64,000 bases of DNA from Hyphomicrobium sp. (GCA_002928735.1 PERL01000003.1:124001-188000), one strand, 5' to 3'; shown: positions 28,022 to 36,969, counted from the first letter of the stretch. Notes: generated from the sequence alone by a model not told the origin. Numbers and translations are program-made.

Positions 28022-29019
28022 GAGACGAGGCGTTCTCCTGCGCCGCCGAAGAGATCGCTGACGGCGCGTTCGACGCGTGCGCCGCTATCGGGGCTGGAGA
28101 GCGGCGTGCGGCGGAGGCGGTGGCGGAGCGCCATGGGGGCGACGCGGCGCAGGTGGACGTCGTCGATGGCGGCGGCGCCTTCGAGGGCGGCGAGCGCGCG
28201 GGCGGCACGGATGAGGGTGAGTTCGCCGCGCAGGCCGTCGGTGCCGACTTCGGCGCAGAGCTGGGCGGAACGTTCCAGCGCGTGGTCGCTCGTCGGGATG
28301 CCGGGCACGCGGGCGCGGGCGGCGACGATGTGATTGCGCAGGCGTTCTTCGTCGGCGGCGAAGCGGGCGATGAAGGCATCTGTGTCGCGCTCGAAGTCAT
28401 CGCGCCGGCGGACGACTTCGATGCGGGTTTTGAGGTCTTCGGGCGTGCGCACTTCGACAGACATGCCGAAGCGGTCGAGGAGTTGCGGGCGCAGTTCGCC
28501 CTCTTCAGGGTTGCCGGTGCCGACGAGGACGAATTTCGCCGCGTGCCGGATGCTGAGGCCTTCGCGTTCGACGACGTTTTCGCCGGAGGCTGCGACATCG
28601 AGCAGGAGATCGACAAGGTGGTCTTCGAGGAGGTTCACTTCGTCGATGTAGAGGAAGCCGCGGTGGGCGCGGGCGAGCAGGCCTGGTTCGAAGGCTTTTT
28701 CGCCGTGGACGAGCGCGCGTTCGAGATCAAGCGCGCCGACGACGCGGTCTTCGGTGGCGCCGAGCGGCAAATCAACGACGGGCACCGGTACCATTGCGGT
28801 TTCATCGCCGTCCTTGGGGGCGGTGTTGAAGCGGCAGCCGGCGACGACGGGCATGGGCGGCAGAAGGGCCGCCAATGCGCGCACTGTTGTGGACTTGCCC
28901 GTGCCGCGATCGCCGAAGACCAGGACGCCGCCGACGGACTGGTCGATGGCGGCGATGAGAAGGGCGAGTTTCATCTCGTCCTGGCCGACGATGGCGGAGA
29001 AAGGAAAAATAGCGGGCAT
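28018..29019 (-). CDS. bchI: Magnesium chelatase subunit I (AAA+ ATPase)
   Basis: 333 residues. AAA+ ATPase with Walker A GDRGTGKST, Walker B region LYIDEVNLLEDHLVDLLLD and sensor region FVLVGTGNPEEG. It forms the ring with BchD. Only a weak GAAAG precedes the start. It comes 33 bases after the HAD/CBS gene on the same strand; the usual neighbour crtA is absent. Confidence 0.98.
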   Translation of the reverse strand: MPAIFPFSAIVGQDEMKLALLIAAIDQSVGGVLVFGDRGTGKSTTVRALAALLPPMPVVAGCRFNTAPKDGDETAMVPVPVVDLPLGATEDRVVGALDLERALVHGEKAFEPGLLARAHRGFLYIDEVNLLEDHLVDLLLDVAASGENVVEREGLSIRHAAKFVLVGTGNPEEGELRPQLLDRFGMSVEVRTPEDLKTRIEVVRRRDDFERDTDAFIARFAADEERLRNHIVAARARVPGIPTSDHALERSAQLCAEVGTDGLRGELTLIRAARALAALEGAAAIDDVHLRRVAPMALRHRLRRTPLSSPDSGARVERAVSDLFGGAGERLVS

Positions 29020-29052
29020 GAGTCGTTGCTTTCAGCGTTCGTGGTTTGTGAC

Positions 29053-30276
29053 TTAGCCGCGCGCGATGACGAAGTCGCGCAGCACGTTGGTTTCGAGTTG
29101 GAGTTCGTCGAGGCGATGTTTCAAGACGTCGCCGATGGAGACCACGCCGATCAGTTCGCCGTTTTGCTGGACAGGCATGTGGCGGAAGCGGCGCTGGGTC
29201 ATGATCTTGGCGACTTGGGCGATGGGGTCTTCAGGCGCGCAGGTGACGACGGCGCGGGTCATGAGATCGCCGACGAGCATGCGGGTGAGGCTATCGCCGT
29301 GGGTGGCGAGGCCGTTGGCAATGTCGCGTTCGGAGATGATGCCTTCAAGTTTGCCGGAGGGGCCGATGACGACGAGCGCGCCGACGGCGTCGGATTTCAT
29401 TTTCTGGGCGAGCGCGAGGATGCTGTCGGAGGCTTTGACGGCTTTGACGGCCGAGCCTTTGTCTTTCAGGATGTCGGAGACTTTCATGGCGTAGCTCCTG
29501 TGCAATCCACCGAAAACGTCGAAGTAGCCGGCGTGGGCACGCCGGAGGGCTGCGAGGATTTCAATCCCGTCGCCGGGAGTGACCATGCTGGCTTCACGTT
29601 GGTCGTCGAGGCCGATGAGGCCGGGGAGTTCGTCGATGGTGAAGAGGATATCTTCGCTGGTGTCGTGGTGGCCGAGAAGAATGACGGCGGGGATGCCGGC
29701 GACGCGGGCGGTTTTGGCGCCGTGCGGCGTGGCTTCGAGTGCGATGCAGGAGGCGGGATCGATGGCGAGTTTTTCGACGGCCTGCTGATAGACGGTGAGG
29801 AGGCTTTCTTCGCCGTCATCGGTTTCTGGCGCGGTGATGCAGGAGATCAGGCGCTTCGACCCTTCGCCAAAAAGGTGGGCCATGAGGTGTTCGACCTCAG
29901 GCTTGGGGAGGGCCGAGACGATGGCAATCTTAACGCCTTCCTGGCGCGCGGCAGAGGCCAATTCGCGGGCGCCGGGGCGGGGATCGAGATAGTCCTTGTC
30001 GATCAATTCGCGGGCGACGGTGCCAGAGTGGCGGGTCATGACGTCGATCAGGCGCTCGAAGTCGTCGGAGCTGCGTCCATGGCCGAGGTTTTGGCGAACG
30101 AAATGGCGGTAGCGGTCGCGGCGGCGCGCATGCTGGCGGAGCGCCCCATAAGCGGCGCGCGTGCAGGACCATGTGTACCCGGCGGATTGGACGACATGAT
30201 TGAGGACCGAACGCTCGAGAGCATCGGTCTCGGCGATGACGCCGTCGGCGCGCAAGATGATGCCCTGGAGATTCAT
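29053..30276 (-). CDS. Degenerate HAD-like domain fused to a CBS-domain pair
   Basis: 407 residues. Residues 1-260 resemble CbbY-type HAD phosphatases (IILRADGVIAETDALERSVLNHV, later VSALPKPEVEHL and the HAD-like IALEATPHGAKTARVAGIPAVIL), but the nucleophile Asp of the DxD motif is Arg9. From Met264 to the end is a complete tandem CBS module (AMKVSDILKDKGS, GIISERDIANGLATHG, RRFRHMPVQQNGELIGVVSIGDVLKHR). Such CBS proteins usually stand alone at about 140 residues. An AGGAG lies 7 bases before the Met264 codon, so a separate CBS protein may also be made from 29487. The main start overlaps orf98 by ATGA. CBS pairs bind adenine nucleotides; the function here is unknown. Confidence 0.75.
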   Translation of the reverse strand: MNLQGIILRADGVIAETDALERSVLNHVVQSAGYTWSCTRAAYGALRQHARRRDRYRHFVRQNLGHGRSSDDFERLIDVMTRHSGTVARELIDKDYLDPRPGARELASAARQEGVKIAIVSALPKPEVEHLMAHLFGEGSKRLISCITAPETDDGEESLLTVYQQAVEKLAIDPASCIALEATPHGAKTARVAGIPAVILLGHHDTSEDILFTIDELPGLIGLDDQREASMVTPGDGIEILAALRRAHAGYFDVFGGLHRSYAMKVSDILKDKGSAVKAVKASDSILALAQKMKSDAVGALVVIGPSGKLEGIISERDIANGLATHGDSLTRMLVGDLMTRAVVTCAPEDPIAQVAKIMTQRRFRHMPVQQNGELIGVVSIGDVLKHRLDELQLETNVLRDFVIARG

Positions 30277-30569
30277 GGGGCTGCACTCGGCTGGGCTATC
30301 AGTGTGCGTGTCCAGCGCAGCCATTGATCGGTGACGTGGGCGATGAGCGAGCCCAACAGGGCCGCGGCAATCGCTTCCCAAGGGCCGCCAGTGAGGGCCA
30401 CACGCAGGGCTAGGATGAGGAACAGGCCGGCGGCCAGGGAGGCCACGATCTCCAGGGGCGAGGGGCCGCCGTTCCAGCGGCGGCGGAGCGCGAAGAACGC
30501 AAGGAGCTCCAGCGCCATCAGCCCTAGAATGATGTCGGTGATCAAGCCGCTGGAAAATGCGTCCTGCAT
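30273..30569 (-). CDS. 98-residue membrane protein, unknown function
   Basis: About three hydrophobic segments (LITDIILGLMALELLAFFAL, IVASLAAGLFLILALRVAL, IAAALLGSLIAHVTDQW) with a short basic loop RRRWNGG. A purine-rich AAGGTGAGG precedes the ATG. The stop overlaps the HAD/CBS start by ATGA, so they are probably made together, suggesting the CBS protein acts at the membrane with it. It sits where idi or other small genes often lie after bchP. I do not recognise the family. Confidence 0.65.
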   Translation of the reverse strand: MQDAFSSGLITDIILGLMALELLAFFALRRRWNGGPSPLEIVASLAAGLFLILALRVALTGGPWEAIAAALLGSLIAHVTDQWLRWTRTLIAQPSAAP

Positions 30570-30657
30570 GCTGCGTCGACCTCACCTTCGCCTGTTCGGC
30601 CCGGCTGTTCTTCGTTCTTTGCCCGGGTTCGATCATGGCGGCCAGCCCCGTGTCGTC

Positions 30658-31863
30658 TCAGGGGGGCACCACGCCGAGCAGGTGAGCCATATCTTTCACG
30701 AAAATCCTCATGTGCGCCAGGGGCTTCGCTTTGACCAGCTTCTTGTGCATGTAGGCCTGCCAGGTGAGCATTTGCACATCCGGATCCTTGCACATGGTTA
30801 CGAAGCGCTCGCGGCGGGCGTCATTGGCGTACCAGAACCGCTGCATCATGCCGAGAACCCAGAACACCCGTCCATGCGCCTTCATGAAGCGCTTGCGGGC
30901 GGTGGCGAGGTGACGGGCGTCGCCCGTGCGCAAGGCCTCGGCGACGCTGTCAGAGACGATCCGGCCGCAGAGCATGGCGTAGTAGATCCCTTCGCCGGAG
31001 GCGGGGGCGACGACGCCGGCCGCGTCGCCGGCGACGATCACGTTGCGGCCGTTGTCCCAGCGTTTGCGCGGGCGCAGCGGAATGGGCGCGCCTTCCTTGC
31101 GGATCGTCTCATGGCCGGCCATGCCGATCTCATTGCGCAGGTCGGCAACGGAGCCGCGCAGCGAGAAGCCTTTATGCGCCGTGCCTGTGCCGATGCTCGT
31201 GGTGTCGCCGTGGGGGAAGACCCAGGCGTAGAAATCGGGCGAATAGCGGCCGTTGTAATAGACGTCGCAGCGGCGGGATTCGAAGGTTGCGCCGTCGGCG
31301 GGTTTCGGGCTCTTGACGATCTCGTGGTAGGCGAACACGAAGGGCGGCGCCTCTTCTTTCGGCAGGGCCTGGCGGGCGACCGCGGAGGATGCGCCGTCGG
31401 CGCCGATGACGTATTGGGTGCGGACGGTTTCGGTGGTTTCAAAGCCGTCGTCGAGACGCTTCTTGAAGGTGACGCGGACGGTGCCGCCGCTTTCTATTTC
31501 CAAGCTCTCGAAGGTGCCCGTGCGGCGCTGGGCGCCGGTGCGGGCGGCGCGCTCGCGCAGCCACTCGTCGAAGTGTTCGCGGTCGACCATGCCAACAAAG
31601 CCGCCGTCGATGGGCATATCGGCCTTGCGGTCCATTGGCGATACGATGCGGGCGGACTGGATGCGGGCGACGATCAGGTCGTCGGGGATGTCGAATTCCT
31701 TGATGGCGATCGGCGGAATGGCGCCGCCGCAGGGTTTGATGCGGCCTGCGCGGTCGAGGAGAAGAACGGAAAAGCCATTGGCGGCGAGATCCGTTGCGGC
31801 TGTAGCGCCCGCTGGTCCACCGCCGATAATGACGGCATCGAACGTTTCCATCGAAATACCCAT
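30658..31863 (-). CDS. bchP: Geranylgeranyl reductase
   Basis: 401 residues. FAD-binding start AVIIGGGPAGATAATDLAANG, then DRAGRIKPCGGAIPP, the DG motif VIGADGASS and GDAAGVVAPASGEGIYYAM, all typical of ChlP/BchP. It reduces the geranylgeranyl tail of bacteriochlorophyll to phytyl in three NADPH-dependent steps. Start at 31863; an ATG four codons later is an alternative. It lies 13 bases after bch2. Confidence 0.96.
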   Translation of the reverse strand: MGISMETFDAVIIGGGPAGATAATDLAANGFSVLLLDRAGRIKPCGGAIPPIAIKEFDIPDDLIVARIQSARIVSPMDRKADMPIDGGFVGMVDREHFDEWLRERAARTGAQRRTGTFESLEIESGGTVRVTFKKRLDDGFETTETVRTQYVIGADGASSAVARQALPKEEAPPFVFAYHEIVKSPKPADGATFESRRCDVYYNGRYSPDFYAWVFPHGDTTSIGTGTAHKGFSLRGSVADLRNEIGMAGHETIRKEGAPIPLRPRKRWDNGRNVIVAGDAAGVVAPASGEGIYYAMLCGRIVSDSVAEALRTGDARHLATARKRFMKAHGRVFWVLGMMQRFWYANDARRERFVTMCKDPDVQMLTWQAYMHKKLVKAKPLAHMRIFVKDMAHLLGVVPP

Positions 31864-31876
31864 GTGGTGATCGTTT

Positions 31877-33250
31877 CTAGATTGCCGACCCTGCCTTGGC
31901 GACGTCCGCGACGGGGCGGGCAAAGACAGGTTTTTCTGCTGATTTGACTTCGACGATGGCGCGCACGCCGAGCATGGCTGCTGCAAGGAACAACATGGCT
32001 TCGGCGGCAAAAACGACGATGAAGGCGTCGGCCGGTTCCGAGACGAGGCCGCGGATCAGATCGGCGGACGCGGCGCCGACGAAGCCGCCGGCTCCGAATG
32101 CAATGGCTTGAGCCGCGCCCCATAGACCCATGCGGATGCCTTCGCGTTTTTCGCGGCCGGCTCCGGCCAAGCTCATCATGGTCGCGATCGCGGCGACGGC
32201 GAAGGCGCCGTTGGCGAAGCCAAGCGCGATGACGGTGGCGGTCAGCGGCCAATGGGGTGCGAAGAGGCCGGCCAAGACGAGGCCCAAGAGGGCAATGGCG
32301 GAGGCGATGCAACCGCCGACAGTCCAAGCGCGCAACGAGCCGAAGCCGACGCGGGGATGGGCGCAGATGGCCACGAGCGCCATGCCAAGGAACACGCCGG
32401 AATGCTGATGGCCGGCGAGCTTGGTCGATTCCGCGGGATTCATGCCGAAGGCGAAGCCAGCGAAGGGTTCAAGGATCAAATCCTGCATGCTGTAGGCCAG
32501 CATGGAAACGAAGACGAAGATGGTGAAGCGGCGGGCCTGCGGTTCGTCCCAGACTTCGCTCAAAGCAGTGCGGAAAGCCGTTTTGGCTTCGGTGTTGGTC
32601 CTTTCGGATGCAACGGCTGGTGCCGCTGCGGCGCGTGCGGGCTCGACGCCCCAGAGCGCAAGGATCGAGACGACGAGCGCGATGAGGGAAACGGTGGCGG
32701 TGACGGCAACGAGGCGCGTCATGGAAAAAGGCGCGAGGAAGCTTGATGCGGTGATGGTCGTGACGACGAAGCCGGCGATCATCATCATCCACACGATGGT
32801 GGCGGCTGGTGCGCGGCGGTCGGGATGGACGAGTGTGGCGAGGAGAGCCAGTAAGTTGGTGCCGGCGGCACCGACGCCGATGCCCACGAGTGTGAAGGCG
32901 AGAACGGCGAGTGCGAGGCCCGGCCAGTAACTTGTTGCCATGAGTGCGACGGCAACGGCGGCGGCCGCGCCGCCAAGTCCGAGCGTTGCAATTCCGAAGA
33001 TGATCCATGGTGTGCGGCGGCCGCCGGTGTCGGCGCCATAGCCCCAACGGGGACGCAGGAATTGCAGCGCATAATGCCAGGCGACGAGCGCGCCGGGGAG
33101 TGCGGCGGCGAGCGCCAATTCGACGACCATGACGCGATTGATGGTCGATGTGGTGAGAACGATGATCGAGCCGAGCGCTGTTTGCACAAGGCCCATCCGG
33201 ATGATGCCGAGCCAGCCGAGATTAGGGGCGCCGACGTCTGATTGTGTCAT
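31877..33250 (-). CDS. bch2: BCD-family (PucC-like) transporter-type protein Bch2
   Basis: 457 residues with twelve predicted membrane segments. Family marks: TTSTINRVMVVELALAAALPG and WHYALQFLRPRWGYGADTGGRRTPWI. The BCD family (PucC, LhaA, Bch2) is needed for assembly of bacteriochlorophyll-proteins, probably chlorophyll delivery. It sits between bchG and bchP as in other clusters and overlaps bchG by ATGA. Named Bch2 by place, since family members differ little in motif. Confidence 0.88.
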   Translation of the reverse strand: MTQSDVGAPNLGWLGIIRMGLVQTALGSIIVLTTSTINRVMVVELALAAALPGALVAWHYALQFLRPRWGYGADTGGRRTPWIIFGIATLGLGGAAAAVAVALMATSYWPGLALAVLAFTLVGIGVGAAGTNLLALLATLVHPDRRAPAATIVWMMMIAGFVVTTITASSFLAPFSMTRLVAVTATVSLIALVVSILALWGVEPARAAAAPAVASERTNTEAKTAFRTALSEVWDEPQARRFTIFVFVSMLAYSMQDLILEPFAGFAFGMNPAESTKLAGHQHSGVFLGMALVAICAHPRVGFGSLRAWTVGGCIASAIALLGLVLAGLFAPHWPLTATVIALGFANGAFAVAAIATMMSLAGAGREKREGIRMGLWGAAQAIAFGAGGFVGAASADLIRGLVSEPADAFIVVFAAEAMLFLAAAMLGVRAIVEVKSAEKPVFARPVADVAKAGSAI

Positions 33251-34155
33251 GGGACAAGACCGATTTCTGGACGGATGGCGACGGCGGCGATCATCATGCC
33301 GGTGACGTAGAGCGTGATGCCGGTGGCGTTGTACCAGGGAGCGCGGCCACGCGGGTCGGAGACGAGGACGGTCATCAAACCCAGCTGCAGGAAAAGGACG
33401 AGACCGACGAGCACGGCCGAAACCATATGTCCCCAGTGAACAAGGAGGAGCACGACGAGGAACTGGGGTAGCGCCATGACGATGCAGGCGAGGCGCGCCG
33501 CGCGGTCGGGTCCGAGTTGGACAGGAAGCGAGCGCAGGCCGAGCTTGGTGTCACCTTCAATCGACTTGAAGTCGTTCAAGGTCATGATGCCGTGGGCGCC
33601 GATGGAGTACAGCGCGGCCAGTGCGAGCACTTCATTGCTGGGGAGCGCTGCCGACATAACAAGCGCGCCAGTGAACCAGGGCAGGCCTTCGTAGCATGCC
33701 CCGACGGCGGCGTTACCGAACCAGCCGTTTTTCTTCAGGCGCACGGGCGGCATCGAGTAGGCCCACGCGAGGAGGAGCCCGACGATGGTTGCGATGAAGC
33801 CCCAGACACCGAGGAATGTGGAGACGGCGAGCGAGAGGAGTGTCCAAACAATCGCAATATAGAGGCCCATGCGGCCTGGGATGCGGCCGGAGGGAATGGG
33901 TCGGTTGGGCTCGTTGATGGCATCGACGTGCCGGTCGAACCAATCGTTGACTGCTTGCGAGGTGCCGCAGACAAGGGGACCGGCCAGCAGGATGCCGACG
34001 ATCACGAGCGGCCAGCGATCGAGTGAACCATCGAAGCCCGAGGAAACAACACCGCAGGCAAGGGCCCACATCGGCGGAAACCAGGTGATCGGTTTCAACA
34101 GCTCGAGCACCGCAGAGGGTTCGAGACGCGACACTGTGAGTGCGGGCGTTGTCAT
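33247..34155 (-). CDS. bchG: Bacteriochlorophyll synthase
   Basis: 302 residues, UbiA-type prenyltransferase with about eight to nine membrane helices. First Asp-rich motif VNDWFDRHVDAINEPNRPIPSG and second NDFKSIEGDTKLGLRSLPVQLG. It esterifies bacteriochlorophyllide a with geranylgeranyl diphosphate. Directly downstream of a PpsR operator; first gene of the long leftward bch operon. Confidence 0.97.
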   Translation of the reverse strand: MTTPALTVSRLEPSAVLELLKPITWFPPMWALACGVVSSGFDGSLDRWPLVIVGILLAGPLVCGTSQAVNDWFDRHVDAINEPNRPIPSGRIPGRMGLYIAIVWTLLSLAVSTFLGVWGFIATIVGLLLAWAYSMPPVRLKKNGWFGNAAVGACYEGLPWFTGALVMSAALPSNEVLALAALYSIGAHGIMTLNDFKSIEGDTKLGLRSLPVQLGPDRAARLACIVMALPQFLVVLLLVHWGHMVSAVLVGLVLFLQLGLMTVLVSDPRGRAPWYNATGITLYVTGMMIAAVAIRPEIGLVP

Positions 34156-34184
34156 ACATGGACGCTAATGCCGCGCCCGAAAAG

Positions 34185-34228
34185 TGTCAATTCAGGATTA
34201 CACTATCGCGTGTCAAAATTTTTTACGT
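34185..34228. promoter_or_regulatory. PpsR operator upstream of bchG
   Basis: Perfect box TGTCAATTCAGGATTACA at 34185-34202, 30 bases before the bchG start, and a half box TGTCAAAATTTTTTACGT at 34211-34228 starting 26 bp further upstream. The same 26-bp register is found at bchC, crtE and crtI. It lies in the gap between ppsR and bchG, so it controls bchG, while ppsR read-through may also reach bchG. Confidence 0.78.
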
Positions 34229-34317
34229 GGGCGGTTGGTTATTGGCAGCACGACATGACAATTGCTGCAGCGCGTCAAGGTTGCTTGTCACGGTTGAGGC
34301 CGCCTGCGGTCCGCGAT

Positions 34318-35757
34318 TTACTCGTCACGGTCGCCGTCGAGATCGCCCATGCCGTGGCGACGTAGCTTCGAATAGAGCCCCTGGCGGCTGAGACCTAACA
34401 TTTCGGCCGCGGAGGCGCGATTGTCGTCGGTCAGCTCGAGGGCGGCTTCGATGCATAGCCGTTCGATCATGTCGGTCGACTCGCGCACAAGTTCCTTCAG
34501 CGGCACGCGGCCGACGAGTTCGGTGAGTTGTTCGACCGAGCGGGGCAGGGCGCGGCGGCCGTTGATGGCGGTGTCGGGGCGGCGGGCAACGCGGCGCAGC
34601 GTCATGCCGAGGCAGGGCTGTTCGCCACTGGTCACGGAGACGGCGGAAACTTCCACGTCTTCGGCCGAGCCATATTCACCGCGCACGACGGTCGAGAAAT
34701 TGCGGATCTCGCCGCGCTCCTTGAGATTCTTGCTCAGCACGGACATATCGATGGGGTGGCGGCCGATCCAGCGATCGACGAGTTCGCCGCGCAATTGCTC
34801 TTCGGTGGCGAGCTGCGTCAATTCGATGAAGGCGGCGTTGGCGGTGAGGATGCGGCGCTCGGGGTCGGTCACGACGAAGCCGTCGGGCAGGCGCTGGACA
34901 ACATCGAACAGGCTGGAGCGCGACTTCATCCAAGCGGATGCGTTGGCCGCGGTGGGCGACAAACGGATGAGAATATTGGACGTATTTTCCTGACGGAACA
35001 GGGACGCGCCGACGAGGAGATCGACTTTGGCGTCGTCGAGGCGGACGATGACGTCTTCGGCCTGGCCACCGGTTTTCAGCGCGGCGATGAAGGCCTGAAT
35101 CTTGCGCTGGCCTTCACCATCGAACAGTTCGTGGAAATTGCGGCCGGACATGCGGCGTGCGGCGCGGCCGAGAAGTTTGGAGGCTGCGGGATTCGACTCG
35201 ACGATGCGGTTCGTAGCAGCATCGATGATGAGCACGGCTTCCGACGAGATCTGAAACAATAGGCGGTAGCGCGTTTCGGCGTGCCGCAGGCGCGCGTACT
35301 CGCGCTCCATCGTCTGCTGCGTTTCAACGAGGCGCTGTTGCAGGGCGGCGAGCGCGCGCAGATCGCGGCCGATCGCAACGATCTTGCCGGAGGTGCCGAT
35401 GTGGACGGCTGAATAGCGGATTGGGATTTCGCCGCTACGAGCGACGGGATGGTTGACCTGCCGCCAAGGTTGGGCGGCGGCGCCGGGCGCATCGCGAAGC
35501 AAGTCTTCGATTTTGTTGCGGCTGTCGGCTGCAACGGTGTCGATCCAGCGCTGGCCAACCCAACTGGCGCAGCCATCGCGCAGGAGTTCCTCGCTGCCGA
35601 GCGCTACGTCGCGGATAACGCCCTTGCTGTCGATCACCAAAGCGATATCGGCAGCGGCGGTGAGCAGTTTTGCAGCCGATTCCGCATCAATTTCGCCCAG
35701 GTGCCGCTTGGGAGCCCGGAACGGTTCGACGCGCTTGGTCGGCACTCGAATTTCCAT
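34318..35757 (-). CDS. ppsR: PpsR/CrtJ redox-responsive repressor
   Basis: 479 residues. N-terminal PAS-like domain (about 25-135), Q-linker, two PAS domains (about 160-280 and 285-400) and a C-terminal Fis-type helix-turn-helix (NRASAAEMLGLSRQGLYSKLRRHG). Cys435 lies just before the DNA-binding helices (ERLCIEAALEL), the place of the redox-active Cys in described PpsR/CrtJ proteins. It represses pigment genes under oxygen through the TGT-N12-ACA boxes seen here. It starts 34 bases after ppaA with only a weak AAAGG. Confidence 0.95.
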   Translation of the reverse strand: MEIRVPTKRVEPFRAPKRHLGEIDAESAAKLLTAAADIALVIDSKGVIRDVALGSEELLRDGCASWVGQRWIDTVAADSRNKIEDLLRDAPGAAAQPWRQVNHPVARSGEIPIRYSAVHIGTSGKIVAIGRDLRALAALQQRLVETQQTMEREYARLRHAETRYRLLFQISSEAVLIIDAATNRIVESNPAASKLLGRAARRMSGRNFHELFDGEGQRKIQAFIAALKTGGQAEDVIVRLDDAKVDLLVGASLFRQENTSNILIRLSPTAANASAWMKSRSSLFDVVQRLPDGFVVTDPERRILTANAAFIELTQLATEEQLRGELVDRWIGRHPIDMSVLSKNLKERGEIRNFSTVVRGEYGSAEDVEVSAVSVTSGEQPCLGMTLRRVARRPDTAINGRRALPRSVEQLTELVGRVPLKELVRESTDMIERLCIEAALELTDDNRASAAEMLGLSRQGLYSKLRRHGMGDLDGDRDE

Positions 35758-35791
35758 AAAGATACCGCAACCTTTGCTTTCGGGCGGGTGG

Positions 35792-36670
35792 TTATATCGT
35801 GTTTATCTTAGTGGTCAACATAGAGCGCAACTGCAGTATGGCGTGGCGTCCGTCTTCGGCCATCGCGTCGGCGCCGACGCGGGCAGCCAATTCGGGGTTC
35901 TCGAGGAAGATGTTGCCTCCCACGAGCACGACCACCGACTTGTTCACAGAACTCTTGCGAATGGCTTGGATGGACGCCGGTACGCTTTCAAGCACGGCGC
36001 TGCCTCCCACCGATAAACCTACAACATCAAAGTGTTGAGCGCGCACGAGGCGCGAGATGTCGCGGATGTCTTTGGGTGCCGAACTGCTGCAATCCCAGCC
36101 AAAGCGGCGGAAGTGTTCTTCGACGATCATCAGGCCGAGGGTGTGTTGCTCGCCTGGTGTTGTTAACAGCAAAATGCGGCGGCCTTCGAACGCCTGGGCA
36201 TTCTCGCGCTCAAACTCCGGGCTCAGTTCGTGCACGATTTGCTGCAGGCGGGCCATGCCGATGGTGACATCGGTGAAACAGCACTGGTCGGCCTTCCACA
36301 TTTCGCCGAGTAAACGAGCGGTGGGTGCGAGCAGTTCCATAAAAATGGCATCGATGGGGACGCCCTGGTTGCGCAGGGCGTCGATATAGGCGGAAGCGAC
36401 CGAGGTATCGTGCTCGATTACGATGCGCGCCAGTTCCGAGATATCTTCAGCGTTAACGTGAAGAAGTGTGGGGAGATTTTCGCGGGCCGCGCTGGTGCGA
36501 TGGACCATCATCAGCCGGGGGATGACCTCCGACTCGATGGTGCGGCCCAACATGGCGCGATTGAATTCCTGTACGGCCGGCGCTGATGCGGCCGCACCTT
36601 CGCTGCTTGGCGCGCCTTCGCAGGATTGCCATTCGCCAAACGCTTCAATGAGTTGCCGCGACCCGGGCAT
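35792..36670 (-). CDS. ppaA: PpaA/AerR cobalamin-binding photosensor-type antirepressor
   Basis: 292 residues. The N-terminal half is helical and the C-terminal half is a B12-binding Rossmann-like domain with the ExHxxG motif EQHTLGL; His176 would ligate cobalt. Later LSVGGSAVLESVPA and VVLVGGNIFL match the nucleotide-loop side. AerR/PpaA binds cobalamin and modulates PpsR. ATG 36670 has GGGAGGAG eight bases upstream. It lies upstream of ppsR, divergent from bchF. Confidence 0.93.
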   Translation of the reverse strand: MPGSRQLIEAFGEWQSCEGAPSSEGAAASAPAVQEFNRAMLGRTIESEVIPRLMMVHRTSAARENLPTLLHVNAEDISELARIVIEHDTSVASAYIDALRNQGVPIDAIFMELLAPTARLLGEMWKADQCCFTDVTIGMARLQQIVHELSPEFERENAQAFEGRRILLLTTPGEQHTLGLMIVEEHFRRFGWDCSSSAPKDIRDISRLVRAQHFDVVGLSVGGSAVLESVPASIQAIRKSSVNKSVVVLVGGNIFLENPELAARVGADAMAEDGRHAILQLRSMLTTKINTI

Positions 36671-36877
36671 TGGGCGTGCTCCTCCCGTACTGGCCTTGTA
36701 ACACCGGTTTTCGGTGTGGTTGCTCCCGTTAGGCCGTTCCAGGATGGACCCGCAGTGTCGTTGCTCATCGTGTAAAAATGCCGATCTGGTCTGATCCAAG
36801 CATTTATTTAGTTCGGGCACCATCGCGAAAGTGCATCATTCAAAGCCCCCCCGCGCAAAAATGTAAAGCGAAAATTA

Positions 36878-36895
36878 CGTCAACTTAGGTTGACA
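36878..36895. promoter_or_regulatory. Variant PpsR-type box upstream of bchF
   Basis: CGTCAACTTAGGTTGACA has the N12-ACA right half, and GTCAAC/GTTGAC forms a perfect inverted repeat, but the first base of the TGT is C. It ends 74 bases before the bchF start. A poorer site (TGTAAAGCGAAAATTACG) starts 16 bp to its left, not at the 26-bp interval used elsewhere. It may tune bchFNBHLM and ppaA. Confidence 0.55.
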
Positions 36896-36969
36896 TCTCT
36901 TCCGGGGCGGTCGTACTGTCGGTCTGCAAGGTCGCAGGGTTCACTGCACCAGCGCGGGGCTAGGCAAAC

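Noticed and set aside
28120-30327. 735-residue open frame on the plus strand
   Set aside because: Lies antisense to bchI and the HAD/CBS gene; Asp/Gly/Phe-rich composition is that of a complement frame of GC-rich coding DNA, with no recognisable domain.
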